Source of the DNA: Algibacter miyuki
GTDB lineage: Bacteria; Bacteroidota; Bacteroidia; Flavobacteriales; Flavobacteriaceae
DNA length: 64,000 bases
Assembly: GCF_030409805.1 (NCBI RefSeq)
Contig: NZ_JAUFQP010000001.1
Location: forward strand, 372,001-436,000
Direction: 5' to 3'
The notes under the pieces are model-generated. The model was not told where the DNA came from, ran no database searches, and saw only the letters and a list, made by a program, of their open reading frames with translations. Below are positions 47,298 to 55,959 of this stretch, one piece after another. A program made the position numbers and the translations under genes. Position 1 is the first letter of the stretch. Each line of letters starts with the position of its first letter.

Positions 47298-50200
47298 ATG
47301 AGAAAAAAATTAACTAAATTTTATTTAATGTTTTTATTGAGCGCCTTTTGGTGTTGCTCGATATATGCACAGAGCCTCACAGATGTACAGGGGGTGATTC
47401 TTGATGCTAAAGGTAATTTGCCGTTGCCAGGAGCAACGGTTATGGTAAAAGGAACTTCGAGGGGAACGGTGACCGATTTTGATGGTAATTATAGTATTAA
47501 GGCCACCTCCAATGATGTGCTTCAGATTTCTTTTATTGGGTATAAATCTGTAGAAGAAGTAGTAAATGGGCGAATCAAAATTGATTTCAAACTAGAGGAA
47601 GATAGTGAGCAACTTTCCGAAGTAGTAATTGTAGGTTTTGGCGAGCAGAAAAAAGCGACTGTAACAGGGGCGATATCTTCAATTAGTACTAAAGAACTTA
47701 AACAAAGTCCAGCAGCAAATCTAGCAGTAACTTTAGCTGGAAGATTGCCTGGTCTTACTTCTATTCAAACTTCAGGAGAACCAGGTCGAGATGTTACCCA
47801 ACTTTTTATTAGAGGGCAGGGAACTATCAATGCACGATCTCCAATTATTTTAGTTGATGGAGTTGAGCGTGATTTAACTTATATGGATCCTAACGAGGTG
47901 GAATCTGTAACTATTTTAAAAGATGCTTCTTCAACGGCTATTTTTGGGGTAAGAGGTGCTAATGGTGTAATTCTGGTAACAACTAAGCGAGGGACTTCTG
48001 AGGTGCCTGAAGTGAATGTATCTATGGAATCGGGTGTTCAAACTTTTACAAGATTGCCGCAACCAGTAAATGCATATGAATTCGCAACATTAAGAAATTT
48101 GGCTCAGAATAACGATGGGTTAGGGAATGCTTATTCTGCGGAAGCTTTAGAGGCATACAAATCGCATTCAGATCCCGAAAAATATCCAGATACCGATTGG
48201 GCTGGACTTTTAGTAGAAGATTTTGCTCCACAGCAAAGAATAAACCTTAATATTTCTGGAGCAAGTAAGGCTGTTAAATATTATATTAATGCAGGATATT
48301 TAAATCAAGGTGGGTCATTTAAAACTGAAAAAGATTTGAATTATGATCCCAGTTTTAAACTGGATCGTTACAACTTTAGATCCAATATAGATATGCAGAT
48401 TAATAATAACCTAAAGGCATTCCTTAATTTAGCTGGTTATGTTGAAAAACAAAATGCACCATTTTCAGTTGGTACAGCCTCAACGGGACAAGGAGGGTCT
48501 TCCCCTTCTGTTAACATATTAGCGGGTATTCTTGATATGCCATCCAATGTGCCAGGCCCTGTTTCTCCTAGTGGTGCAGTTGTAACTGTTACTGAGTTAG
48601 TTAATCCTGCTTATGGCTTATTGAATAGGACAGGATATAGACAACAAACAAGGAACAACACTACAGCAACTTTTGGAATGGAACAACAGTTGGATTTTAT
48701 AACAAAAGGCTTATCAGCTAAAGCTGTTATGTCCTTTGATACAAAGGGGACAAATAATTTGAATGCTAGTAAAAGTTATATCCGAGAAATACAGGTGATT
48801 GATAAAACAGCATCAGGAAGGGATAGTATTTATTATAAGAATTTTTCTGATGATGTAGAAACTCCTTTAAATATTTCAGGAAGTAGAGCGTTTCAAAGTT
48901 TTTCAAATTTTCAAGCGTATTTGAATTATAAGCGATCTTTTAATAAGCATGATGTAAGTGGTTTATTACTTTATCAACAGCAAAAAGAAATTATTAATGA
49001 ACAACTTCCTTATAACCTTATAGGGGTTTCTTCTAGGGTCACCTATGCCTACGATGATAAATATTTTTTAGAGTTTAATGCAGGTTATAACGGTTCAGAA
49101 CAATTTGCTCCTGGAAATCGATTTGGCTTTTTTCCAGCAGTTTCAGGAGGCTGGTTGGTTTCTAAAGAAAACTTTTGGAATGTAAAAGGAATTGATAGGT
49201 TAAAAGTTAGAGGTTCTTATGGGAAAGTAGGTAACGACAGGATTGGAAATGATAGATTCTTGTATTTAGATGATATATCAGTAAGTGGAGGAGGTTATTC
49301 ATCTAGTTTGGATCAAGGGAGAAGAATAGCTATTAATCAATTAAGAAATGGAGAGTTACAATGGGAAGTTGCAAATAAAATTAATATTGGTTTAGAAGTC
49401 GATTTTTTAAAGTCTTTTGAATTAATTGTAGATGTATTTAGTGAAAAGAGAGACAATATTTTAAGAAATAGGGGAACAATCCCTATTTTAAACGGATTGT
49501 CAACTAACGTTTTACCACCTGTTAATATTGGGGTTGTTGAGAATAAAGGTTTTGAAGTGGAATTGAATTATAAAAAAGCGTTTTCACCAGATTTTTTTGT
49601 TAGAGGAAGGGCGTTTGTAGGTTACGCAAGAAACGAACAAAAATTTGCTGATGAACCATTATTACCAGAAGACTACGCTTATAGATACAGACAAACAGGT
49701 TATAGAATTGGTCAAAATTTCGGATATATTGTTGAGAAATATTTTGATACTCAAGAAGAGATTGATAACTCTCCAGTACAAATTGTTGGTGGGCATGAAT
49801 CTAGACCAGGAGACTTTAAATACAAAGATCTTAATGAAGATGGTATTGTAGATCAGAAGGATATTGCACCAATTGGGGCTTCAACCATACCTGAAACTTC
49901 TTTCGGACTAGGATTGAGTACAACTTATAAAAATTTTGATTTGAGTGCTCTTGTACAAGGGGTTGCCAATGTAGATAAATTTTATAGTGGTAGAGGGACT
50001 TTTGCCAGTGGACAAACCAATTATTTTGACCAACATTTAACTAGTTGGACTCAAGAGCGTGCGGATAATGGAGAGCCTATTAATTTTCCTAGATTGAGTA
50101 CCGAACCATCTCCAAGTGAAAAAGAAAATTCCTTTTTTATTAGGGACGCCAGTTATGTGAGATTGAAGAACTTAGAAATAGGATACAGAATTCAATTAAA

Positions 50201-50351
50201 GGGAGTTGCAAATATGCGACTTTACATGAATGGGTTAAACTTAATTACTTGGGATAAATTACCTAGCAAAAATTATGATCCAGAAGCAGCTAACGGCCTT
50301 TCTTACCCACTACTCAAAGTATATAGTTTAGGTGTTAATTTGAAATTTTAA
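47298..50351 (+). CDS. SusC-like TonB-dependent outer-membrane transporter 3
   Basis: Glycan importer. The open frame starts 17 codons earlier (47247), but the ATG at 47298 gives a clean signal peptide (MRKKLTKFYLM to IYAQ), so it is chosen. A carboxypeptidase-regulatory-like domain, a TonB-interacting segment (LSEVVIVGFG), a plug with LKDASSTAIFGVRGANGVILVTT, and the barrel ending NLKF follow. 1017 residues. Diverged from the other two SusC proteins, so it likely takes a different oligosaccharide. Preceded by operator site 6. Confidence 0.94.
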   Translation: MRKKLTKFYLMFLLSAFWCCSIYAQSLTDVQGVILDAKGNLPLPGATVMVKGTSRGTVTDFDGNYSIKATSNDVLQISFIGYKSVEEVVNGRIKIDFKLEEDSEQLSEVVIVGFGEQKKATVTGAISSISTKELKQSPAANLAVTLAGRLPGLTSIQTSGEPGRDVTQLFIRGQGTINARSPIILVDGVERDLTYMDPNEVESVTILKDASSTAIFGVRGANGVILVTTKRGTSEVPEVNVSMESGVQTFTRLPQPVNAYEFATLRNLAQNNDGLGNAYSAEALEAYKSHSDPEKYPDTDWAGLLVEDFAPQQRINLNISGASKAVKYYINAGYLNQGGSFKTEKDLNYDPSFKLDRYNFRSNIDMQINNNLKAFLNLAGYVEKQNAPFSVGTASTGQGGSSPSVNILAGILDMPSNVPGPVSPSGAVVTVTELVNPAYGLLNRTGYRQQTRNNTTATFGMEQQLDFITKGLSAKAVMSFDTKGTNNLNASKSYIREIQVIDKTASGRDSIYYKNFSDDVETPLNISGSRAFQSFSNFQAYLNYKRSFNKHDVSGLLLYQQQKEIINEQLPYNLIGVSSRVTYAYDDKYFLEFNAGYNGSEQFAPGNRFGFFPAVSGGWLVSKENFWNVKGIDRLKVRGSYGKVGNDRIGNDRFLYLDDISVSGGGYSSSLDQGRRIAINQLRNGELQWEVANKINIGLEVDFLKSFELIVDVFSEKRDNILRNRGTIPILNGLSTNVLPPVNIGVVENKGFEVELNYKKAFSPDFFVRGRAFVGYARNEQKFADEPLLPEDYAYRYRQTGYRIGQNFGYIVEKYFDTQEEIDNSPVQIVGGHESRPGDFKYKDLNEDGIVDQKDIAPIGASTIPETSFGLGLSTTYKNFDLSALVQGVANVDKFYSGRGTFASGQTNYFDQHLTSWTQERADNGEPINFPRLSTEPSPSEKENSFFIRDASYVRLKNLEIGYRIQLKGVANMRLYMNGLNLITWDKLPSKNYDPEAANGLSYPLLKVYSLGVNLKF

Positions 50352-50371
50352 AACTGAAAAAATATTAAGAA

Positions 50372-52114
50372 ATGAAAAATAAAATTTTATATCTATTCGT
50401 AAGTGCTCTAGTCATAATAAGTTGTGATAAAGCATTAGACATAACGCCAGATGGTAGGCTAACATTAGAAGACGTTTTTAAAGATGAGCGTCAAACGGAA
50501 GCATATTTGAACACGGTTTATACCAGCATTCCATCTTATTCCTATTATTACCATTTTTTCACTTATATAGCAGGGGTTACTGATGAATGTCAAGATGCTG
50601 CTGTGGGAAATACACCAGGTAATATTGCCAACCTTTGGATTACAGGGGCAATGACCCCCAATTTTAATCCTCTTGAAAATGGACCGGCAGGTCATGGAAA
50701 AAATCATTATGACACGTTTTGGGCAGGGATAAGAAACGCTAATGTGTTTTTGGAGAATGTGGAAACAGCCAATATTCCTAATGATAAAAATAGAGAGCGA
50801 TATAAAGCAGAAGCTTTAATGCTAAGAGCTTTTTATTATCTTGAGTTGATAAAACAATACGGGCCAATGCCTATTGTTACCAAACCTTTTGGTCCAGCAT
50901 TTGATTATACAACTTTAACTAGGCCAACATTTCAAGAATGTACGGATTTTATAGTTAATGATTGTGATGAAGCCATTGCTAATTCATATTTACCTTTACG
51001 TATTACCTTAGAGCCAGAACGTGGGCGCTTTAGTAAAGCTGTAGCTTACGCAATAAAATCACAAGCATTACTTTATAATGCAAGTCCGTTATGGAACCCA
51101 GAAAATAACACTGCGAAATGGCAAGCAGCTTCAACGGCTTCAGAAGAGGCCTTGTCAAAGCTTACCGATGGAGGGGAGTATGAGTTGTTCCCGGATTATG
51201 AACAATACTTTTTCTCTAGTTCCGATATAAATCCTTCTCCTAGAGATAGAGAAACCATATTGGAAATAAAAGCTACTGGTCATCCTAGTTTTAGAAATAC
51301 CAATGCCTTACCAAGCATGCCAGGTCAAAATAATGCAGGAATTACACCAACGCAAGAGTTGGTTGATAGTTACGATATGCTAGGAACTGGTGAACCAGCT
51401 ATCTTAGGGTATAACGACGAAGATCATTTGGAACCTATTATAAATACCAATTCAGGATATGATCCTGCAAATCCTTATGATGGCAGAGATCCTAGATTTT
51501 ATGCAACCGTATGGTATAACGGAGCACTTTTAGATAATATTGCTGGAAAAATCCATGTTGTTGAAACCTTTTTAGGTGGTGCCGATGCACTTAAAAAAAC
51601 ACCGCCAAACAAAAACAATACCCATACGGGGTACTATTTGCGTAAATTTCATGATCCAAAATTACAGAACGGTCAAAATGCGCAATCTAGATGGAAAAAG
51701 TATCATTTGGCTGAAATTTATCTAAATTATGCTGAGGCTGAAAATGAAGCAAATGGACCAACTGTAGAGGCTTATAATGCCATTAATAAAATTAGAGAAA
51801 GAGTTGGAATGCCTAATTTACCTGCAGGACTTTCAAAAGATGAATTTAGAAAACGCGTTAGAAACGAAAGAAGGGTGGAACTAGTTATTGAGGAGCATAG
51901 ATTTTGGGATGTAAGAAGATGGAAAATATTAGACCAAACTGATAAATTGGTGACCGGTATGGAAGTTATAAAAAACGGAGACAATTTTGAGTATGAGCGT
52001 TTTGTAACAGAACGAAGAAATGCGTGGCAGGATAAGTTTCTTATTTTTCCAATTCCGATTAAAGATACTTCTATTATTCCTGATTTTAACGATAATCAAA
52101 ATCCAGGTTGGTAG
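50372..52114 (+). CDS. SusD-like surface glycan-binding lipoprotein 3
   Basis: Partner of SusC 3, 20 bases downstream. Lipobox VIISC with DKALD after Cys. 580 residues, longer than the other two SusD proteins. RagB/SusD blocks: YKAEALMLRAFYYLELIKQYGPMPI (about 144-168) and RVRNERRVELVIEEHRFWDVRRW (about 494-516), ending NPGW. Followed by a strong terminator. Confidence 0.94.
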   Translation: MKNKILYLFVSALVIISCDKALDITPDGRLTLEDVFKDERQTEAYLNTVYTSIPSYSYYYHFFTYIAGVTDECQDAAVGNTPGNIANLWITGAMTPNFNPLENGPAGHGKNHYDTFWAGIRNANVFLENVETANIPNDKNRERYKAEALMLRAFYYLELIKQYGPMPIVTKPFGPAFDYTTLTRPTFQECTDFIVNDCDEAIANSYLPLRITLEPERGRFSKAVAYAIKSQALLYNASPLWNPENNTAKWQAASTASEEALSKLTDGGEYELFPDYEQYFFSSSDINPSPRDRETILEIKATGHPSFRNTNALPSMPGQNNAGITPTQELVDSYDMLGTGEPAILGYNDEDHLEPIINTNSGYDPANPYDGRDPRFYATVWYNGALLDNIAGKIHVVETFLGGADALKKTPPNKNNTHTGYYLRKFHDPKLQNGQNAQSRWKKYHLAEIYLNYAEAENEANGPTVEAYNAINKIRERVGMPNLPAGLSKDEFRKRVRNERRVELVIEEHRFWDVRRWKILDQTDKLVTGMEVIKNGDNFEYERFVTERRNAWQDKFLIFPIPIKDTSIIPDFNDNQNPGW

Positions 52115-52167
52115 TGGTTTTTTGAATAATTATTTTATAAGATTTATTTAAAGAGTTAGTTTTTGTT

Positions 52168-52206
52168 AAAAAGCCGTAGACATTTATGTCTGCGGCTTTT
52201 TTTATT
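52168..52206 (+). terminator. Rho-independent terminator after SusD 3
   Basis: AAAAGCCGTAGAC pairs with GTCTGCGGCTTTT (one T-G pair), loop ATTTAT, then a T-run. It marks the right end of the PUL. Confidence 0.9.
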
Positions 52207-52387
52207 CTATTTACCTATAAATGGAGGGGGAGATAAGGTATTTTAAAATGGAGTAATAAGTTATTAGTAATAATATTTAGATTAAAAGGTAGTTAGACTT
52301 TTTTATATGGTTAATTACTCCTTCAGTTCTAGTTTTTCAATGACTTCAGCACATTCCCTTCCATTCCGTAAAAACTACATTCCAGAA

Positions 52388-52421
52388 AAAGCGCTTCATT
52401 AAAAAATCTTGGACCTAATCC
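52388..52421 (+). repeat. 34-bp direct repeat, copy 1
   Basis: Begins AAAGCGCTTCATTAAAAAAT and runs through TCTTGGACCTAATCC. Copy 2 at 52585 differs at two positions (32 of 34 identical). Confidence 0.75.
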
Positions 52422-52584
52422 ACGTTTTTTACTTTGCATTCCGCTAATCCTTTCCGTTTCTCTGGAAAGGAACGCTACATTCCAATTCAAAAAAGCGAAT
52501 CAAGTCCGCTTGAAATAGTGTTAAATAACAGCAATTCGTTTTTACAACCCGATCAGCACATGGCCACTCCATGTTATTACGGGC

Positions 52585-52618
52585 AAAGCGCTTCACTAAA
52601 AAATCTTGGACCCAATCC
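52585..52618 (+). repeat. 34-bp direct repeat, copy 2
   Basis: Second copy, 197 bases after copy 1, same orientation. Both sit in noncoding debris between the PUL and the mobilisation genes. Confidence 0.75.
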
Positions 52619-52801
52619 CAAAGTTTCAATATCTGCATTTTAATAGGTATCCCGAATACCAATAAATCTTTGGTTCAAAGTAACATTTCATTTCTTAAAA
52701 AACTTTGAAATAGAGTCCGCTAAATCGGATAAATGTATTTGTCATTGTGTTCCACTTCCTATGATTTGGTATTTCACAAAGTATTTAGACTCACATCCTG
52801 A

Positions 52802-53116
52802 GACACAACTGCTATACCTTTTTTTGACAGCAAAATAACAACATTCAGTTTTGAACGACAGCATAACCAGGCTCACTTCGACTGCGCTCAGCGCAGACTA
52901 CTCTCGCACTTTTTATATGTCTTAACAAAGCTGAATATCGAAAAAACTAAGCAACAAAAAGAAGGTAACAGCGGTGGCTCTATGGGAAGTAAATCTAAAA
53001 TGAATCTTATGAAATCTTATAAAATCAATAAAAAGGAAGCGGAACAAAAGTTAAATAAACAAAAGAAGGAAAACGCTCTGGATATAATAAGTAAATCAAT
53101 AACAAAGCCTTTCTGA
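52802..53116 (+). pseudogene. C-terminal remnant of an unrecognised gene
   Basis: The frame is open from after a TGA near 52799 to a TGA at 53116. The last about 60 codons look genuinely coding: polar, Lys/Glu-rich (SMGSKSKMNLMKSYKINKK, then EAEQKLNKQKKENALDIISK), ending SITKPF. No plausible start exists upstream, and the 5' part crosses a palindrome at 52882. It ends 43 bases before ssb, where mobilisable elements often carry a relaxase or related gene, but this family could not be identified. Confidence 0.4.
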
Positions 53117-53159
53117 AGGGTTCAGATAGGTCAATATTAATCTTTAAATTTTTTTAATT

Positions 53160-53516
53160 ATGAGTACTCTAAAAAACAAAGTACAGTTAATTGGCAACGT
53201 AGGAAACTCGCCAGAAATCACAAACCTTGAAAGTGGAAAGAAAGTTGCGAAATTTTCAATGGCTACAAATGAATTTTACAAAAATTCAGAAGGAGAGAAA
53301 CAACAAGACACCCAGTGGCACAATATTGTGGCGTGGGGAAAGATTGCCGAAATCGTAGAAAAATATGTAGGCAAAGGAAAAGAAGTAGCACTAGAGGGAA
53401 AATTGACCTCACGTTCTTATGAAACCAAAGAAGGAGAAAAAAGATATGTTACTGAAGTGGTAATTGATGAAATTCTTCTTTTGGGAATTAAAGGCGAGGA
53501 TAACGCTACTGAATAA
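53160..53516 (+). CDS. ssb: Single-stranded DNA-binding protein
   Basis: Binds single-stranded DNA; element-borne copies aid plasmid or conjugative DNA transfer. OB-fold from residue 4 (LKNKVQLIGNVGNSPEI) with QDTQWHNIVAWGKIAEIVEKYVGKGKEVALEGKLTSRSYE (about 43-82) as the core. At 118 residues it is short and lacks the acidic glycine-rich tail ending DDDLPF-type of the housekeeping SSB, which fits an element-encoded copy. It has its own terminator. Confidence 0.92.
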   Translation: MSTLKNKVQLIGNVGNSPEITNLESGKKVAKFSMATNEFYKNSEGEKQQDTQWHNIVAWGKIAEIVEKYVGKGKEVALEGKLTSRSYETKEGEKRYVTEVVIDEILLLGIKGEDNATE

Positions 53517-53525
53517 TTGAGAATT

Positions 53526-53566
53526 AAAAGAGAGCGTTCCTGTGGAGAGTAGCGCTCTCTTTTTCA
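53526..53566 (+). terminator. Terminator after ssb
   Basis: AAAAGAGAGCG (53526-53536) pairs with CGCTCTCTTTT (53553-53563); loop 16 bases; followed by T-rich sequence. Confidence 0.8.
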
Positions 53567-53592
53567 TTATTAATCTTATTAAATAGAATACA

Positions 53593-53973
53593 ATGAATGA
53601 TAAAGTTAAAAAAATAAAAGCTGATTTGCAACATTTTTGTGGTACAGAAATGTTCTTTAAAATCCCATTAATTGGAACTTGTTTTACCGATGGGTTAAAA
53701 TATTTAGCCAAAGAGGCAGAATGCTATTGGTTGATTACAGATGCATCTGTGATAGCAAAAAGTTTATCAAATAGAAGTTCTTTTATTACTATTGATTTTA
53801 AAAGACTTTCTGAAAAAGAACGGTTAGAAAAGCATTGTGAAGCCATTATTAATTATAGTGATGGGAATGATAAAATTTTTGAAACGCATAGATATAATGT
53901 AACCGATTTTCCTTTGGATGAATTGCGATTATTTTTTGTAGATAATACGCTAATGCTTCCGAGTGAATATTAA
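53593..53973 (+). CDS. DUF6876-like small protein of mobile elements
   Basis: 126 residues, no signal peptide. Starts with a helix (MNDKVKKIKADLQHF), then CGTEMFFKIPLIGTCFTDGLKYLAKEAECYWLITD. The pattern of phenylalanine/tyrosine around TDG-x-KYLA-x-EA-x-CYWL matches what I recall of the DUF6876 family found in Bacteroidota plasmids and conjugative elements. Function unknown. It lies between ssb and bfmA. Confidence 0.6.
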   Translation: MNDKVKKIKADLQHFCGTEMFFKIPLIGTCFTDGLKYLAKEAECYWLITDASVIAKSLSNRSSFITIDFKRLSEKERLEKHCEAIINYSDGNDKIFETHRYNVTDFPLDELRLFFVDNTLMLPSEY

Positions 53974-54066
53974 AAAAAGGGTTATGGTATATTTTTAGGA
54001 AGTAGAAACTCTAAGAGGTAGTATTCTTATAACTATGTTTAACACTTTAAATCTAATTTAAAATCA

Positions 54067-54098
54067 GGGCCTTTAATTTTTTAAAGGTCTTTTTTTTG
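54067..54098 (+). terminator. Terminator after DUF6876-like gene
   Basis: GGCCTTTAA / TTAAAGGTC (one G-T pair) with a 4-base T loop, then a run of eight T. Confidence 0.75.
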
Positions 54099-54206
54099 TT
54101 CTGTTATTTTAGATTCTGTAATGAAAATTGAGATTTTATAAAGATACTTTTAAACTTCAATTGAAACATTCTTAAAAAAAATAATTTCAATTCGTATTCG
54201 AGTAAA

Positions 54207-54243
54207 AGCCATTACATTTTTGGATGTAATGGTATTTTTTTTT
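54207..54243 (+). terminator. Second hairpin with T-run
   Basis: CCATTACAT (54209-54217) pairs with ATGTAATGG (54224-54232), loop TTTTGG, then A and nine T. It lies just before the oriT-like hairpin and isolates the mobilisation region from upstream transcription. Confidence 0.7.
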
Positions 54244-54299
54244 GTCCAGCGAAGCTGGACGAAAAGGAATAGCAAGAGGGTAACACGCTAGCGCGATGT
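54244..54299 (+). other. Candidate oriT upstream of bfmA
   Basis: A perfect hairpin GTCCAGC-GAA-GCTGGAC (54244-54260) is followed by AGCAAGAGGGTAACACGCTA with the palindrome CGCTAGCG (54286-54293). It lies 141 bases before a BfmA/BtgA-type mobilisation gene, where transfer origins of Bacteroidota mobilisable elements are often found. No experimental or consensus support is available here. Confidence 0.4.
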
Positions 54300-54439
54300 T
54301 TCAATTTTTCGTTTTCATAATTCACTAGTGAAATCAGTAGTTTAGAGAGATTGAAGGTTTTAGTTAATAAAATTTCAGCATCAGTTTTTCAGAAAAAACC
54401 TTCGCAACCCAATAAAAACGACAGTTTTTTTCAGAAAAT

Positions 54440-54832
54440 ATGGATAAAGGATATGAAAAAGAGCGATTTGAGAAGCTTGGAATTAAAGCTTCAGTGGCAG
54501 AGCGTTTTCGAAGTTTTTGTAAAAAAATGTCTAAATCGCAATCTATGACGCTGCTTTTGATGCTTGATTTTTTTGAGGATAATAGTATTTCTCCAAATGA
54601 AACTATGGGGCCTAATATGCAAACATTGGAAAGTAAAATTAAGAAACGAATTAACGCAGTAATAGCTATTATAAAAGACATTGAAAAAAATCACGATAAG
54701 CCCACAACGGCCATGTTGCAATCTTTGTTTATGGAGTTTGAACCTAAAGAAAAGAAACTCATTTTGGAAAAAGAAGTCAAAGAAAATAAAGTACAGTTTG
54801 TAGAAAAAACAGATACTAATACTCAATTATAG
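54440..54832 (+). CDS. BfmA/BtgA family mobilisation protein
   Basis: Small DNA-binding accessory protein of mobilisable elements that helps a relaxase at oriT. 130 residues. Diagnostic features: EKLGIKASVAERFRSFCKKMSKSQSMTLLLMLDFFE (about 11-46), a ribbon-helix-helix-like N-terminus, then SISPNETMGPNMQTLESKIKKRINAVIAIIKDIEK (about 49-83), closely like the BfmA/BtgA pattern. No relaxase gene follows, so the element is not self-sufficient here. Confidence 0.88.
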   Translation: MDKGYEKERFEKLGIKASVAERFRSFCKKMSKSQSMTLLLMLDFFEDNSISPNETMGPNMQTLESKIKKRINAVIAIIKDIEKNHDKPTTAMLQSLFMEFEPKEKKLILEKEVKENKVQFVEKTDTNTQL

Positions 54833-54906
54833 AATTATGTATATCACAATCACAGCTCAAAAATTAAAGATAATGATTATTGACGTGAATTAAAAATGAT
54901 AAACCG

Positions 54907-55614
54907 ATGTTAACTAATAAATATCCTTTGGGGTTTTTCCCAACAGCGTTGGAAAAAATGAATAATTTATCTGAAAAATATCGAGACTACCAGTTATTTA
55001 TTAAAAGGGACGATAATTCAGGTTTAGCATCTGGAGGAAATAAAGTGAGAAAGTTGCAATATTTAATTTACGAAGCTCTAAACAAAGGGTTTGATACAAT
55101 TATAACCTCTGGAGCTCAACAATCGAATCATTGTAGGCAAACAGCAGCTGCTTGTGCTCAGGCTAAATTAGAGTGTAATTTATTGATAGGAGGAGAAAAA
55201 CCTAAAATATATAATGGAAATTTATTATTGTCTCAGCTTTTAGGAGCCAAGATTCATTTTAATGGAGAGAATAGGAAAGGGGAAGATATTGAGGACCTTA
55301 AAATTAGACTAGAAGCAGAGGGGAAGAAAGTTTATGTTGTTCCGTATGGAGGATCAAATTTATTAGGAGCCTACGGTTTTGTTGATGCAGTAAAAGAACT
55401 AAAGAATCAATTAACCGAAATGAATTTGAAATTAGCTATTAAAGAATTAGCAGAAAATGAAGGGATTTTATTAGATCCTGTATATTCTGGAAGAGCATTT
55501 TATGGAATGTTAGATTATATAAAAAGTCAGAAAATAAAAAAAGGGGCTAATATTTTATTTTGGCATACTGGTGGTTTGCCTGCTAATTTTTATTATTCTG
55601 AGGAATTAATGTGA
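54907..55614 (+). pseudogene. D-cysteine desulfhydrase / ACC deaminase-like enzyme with internal deletion
   Basis: PLP-dependent fold-II enzyme, 235 residues versus about 300-340 in the family. The N-half is intact: FIKRDDNSGLASGGNKVRKLQYL with PLP lysine Lys46, SGAQQSNHCRQTAAACA, and PYGGSNLLGAYGFVDAV. The C-end is also recognisable: AENEGILLDPVYSGRAFYGMLDYI and HTGGLPANFYY. Between residues about 175 and 176 (near 55431) about 90 residues are missing without loss of frame, including the S-x-G-x-G-T-x-AG loop that binds the PLP phosphate. The product is therefore probably inactive. It sits between mobilisation debris and the tRNA scar. Confidence 0.85.
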
Positions 55615-55705
55615 AAATTTTATTAATCTAATAGAATTTGAACTATATTAGTATTGATTGTGTAGTGGAGGAAAAATAGATCAATTGTTTTAGCTATGTT
55701 TTAGC

Positions 55706-55733
55706 AAAAAAAAAGCCAAGAATAAAATTCTTG
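55706..55733 (-). terminator. Terminator of the minus-strand tRNA fragment
   Basis: CAAGAAT-AAA-ATTCTTG (55717-55733). On the minus strand the hairpin is followed by a run of T (A-run on the plus strand at 55706-55714). It lies 19 bases beyond the tRNA 3' end, as expected for a native tRNA terminator. Confidence 0.75.
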
Positions 55734-55751
55734 ACTTTCCCTGGTTTTACT

Positions 55752-55796
55752 TGTAGCGAGAATGGGGCACGATCCCATGACCTCCGAGTTATGAAC
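55752..55796 (-). tRNA. 3' fragment of a tRNA-Met-like gene (attachment-site scar)
   Basis: Read on the minus strand, it runs from the anticodon loop to the 3' end: GTTCATAACTCGGAGGTC, T-arm ATGGG-ATCGTGC-CCCAT, acceptor TCTCGCTACA. The anticodon would be CAT. The 5' half (acceptor 5' strand, D-arm) is absent, and the T-loop is degenerate (ATCGTGC instead of TTCGAAT). A 3'-half fragment next to a tyrosine integrase is the usual footprint of integration into a tRNA gene. Not functional as a tRNA. Confidence 0.75.
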
Positions 55797-55901
55797 TTTA
55801 AGGAGTGGATGTTAAAAAACTTTAAAACATAACAAAACTCATTGGTTTTTAGTTGTTTAATTATATGTGGTATTGTTTGATATCAAATAAAATTAATAAA
55901 A

Positions 55902-55922
55902 GTTGTACCTATGTTGTACCTA
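55902..55922 (+). repeat. Tandem GTTGTACCTA repeat before the integrase
   Basis: GTTGTACCTA occurs at 55902-55911 and again at 55913-55922, an 11-base period, 37 bases before the integrase start. It could be an arm-type or autoregulatory integrase-binding site. The surrounding 55615-55959 gap otherwise holds only the tRNA fragment and its terminator. Confidence 0.55.
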
Positions 55923-55959
55923 AAATGTTTATCTTTAGAATATTATAAATTTTAAAAAA

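Larger units (their letters stand above)
52115..53159. other. Gene-poor stretch with repeats and debris of mobile DNA
   Basis: Contains the SusD terminator, a 34-bp repeat pair, a TCCTTTCC/GGAAAGGA hairpin (52448-52471), a CTGCGC-TCA-GCGCAG hairpin (52882-52896) and a gene remnant, each noted separately. The 69-72 residue open frames here on both strands overlap each other and lack support. Confidence 0.5.

Noticed and set aside
1..52200. Ulvan utilisation locus
   Set aside because: Sulfatases and GH78 fit, but no ulvan lyase or GH105 is seen, and araBDA are not explained by ulvan, which has no arabinose.
52434..52662. Two overlapping open frames on opposite strands
   Set aside because: They overlap almost fully, contain the repeat copy and resemble no protein; noncoding debris is more likely.
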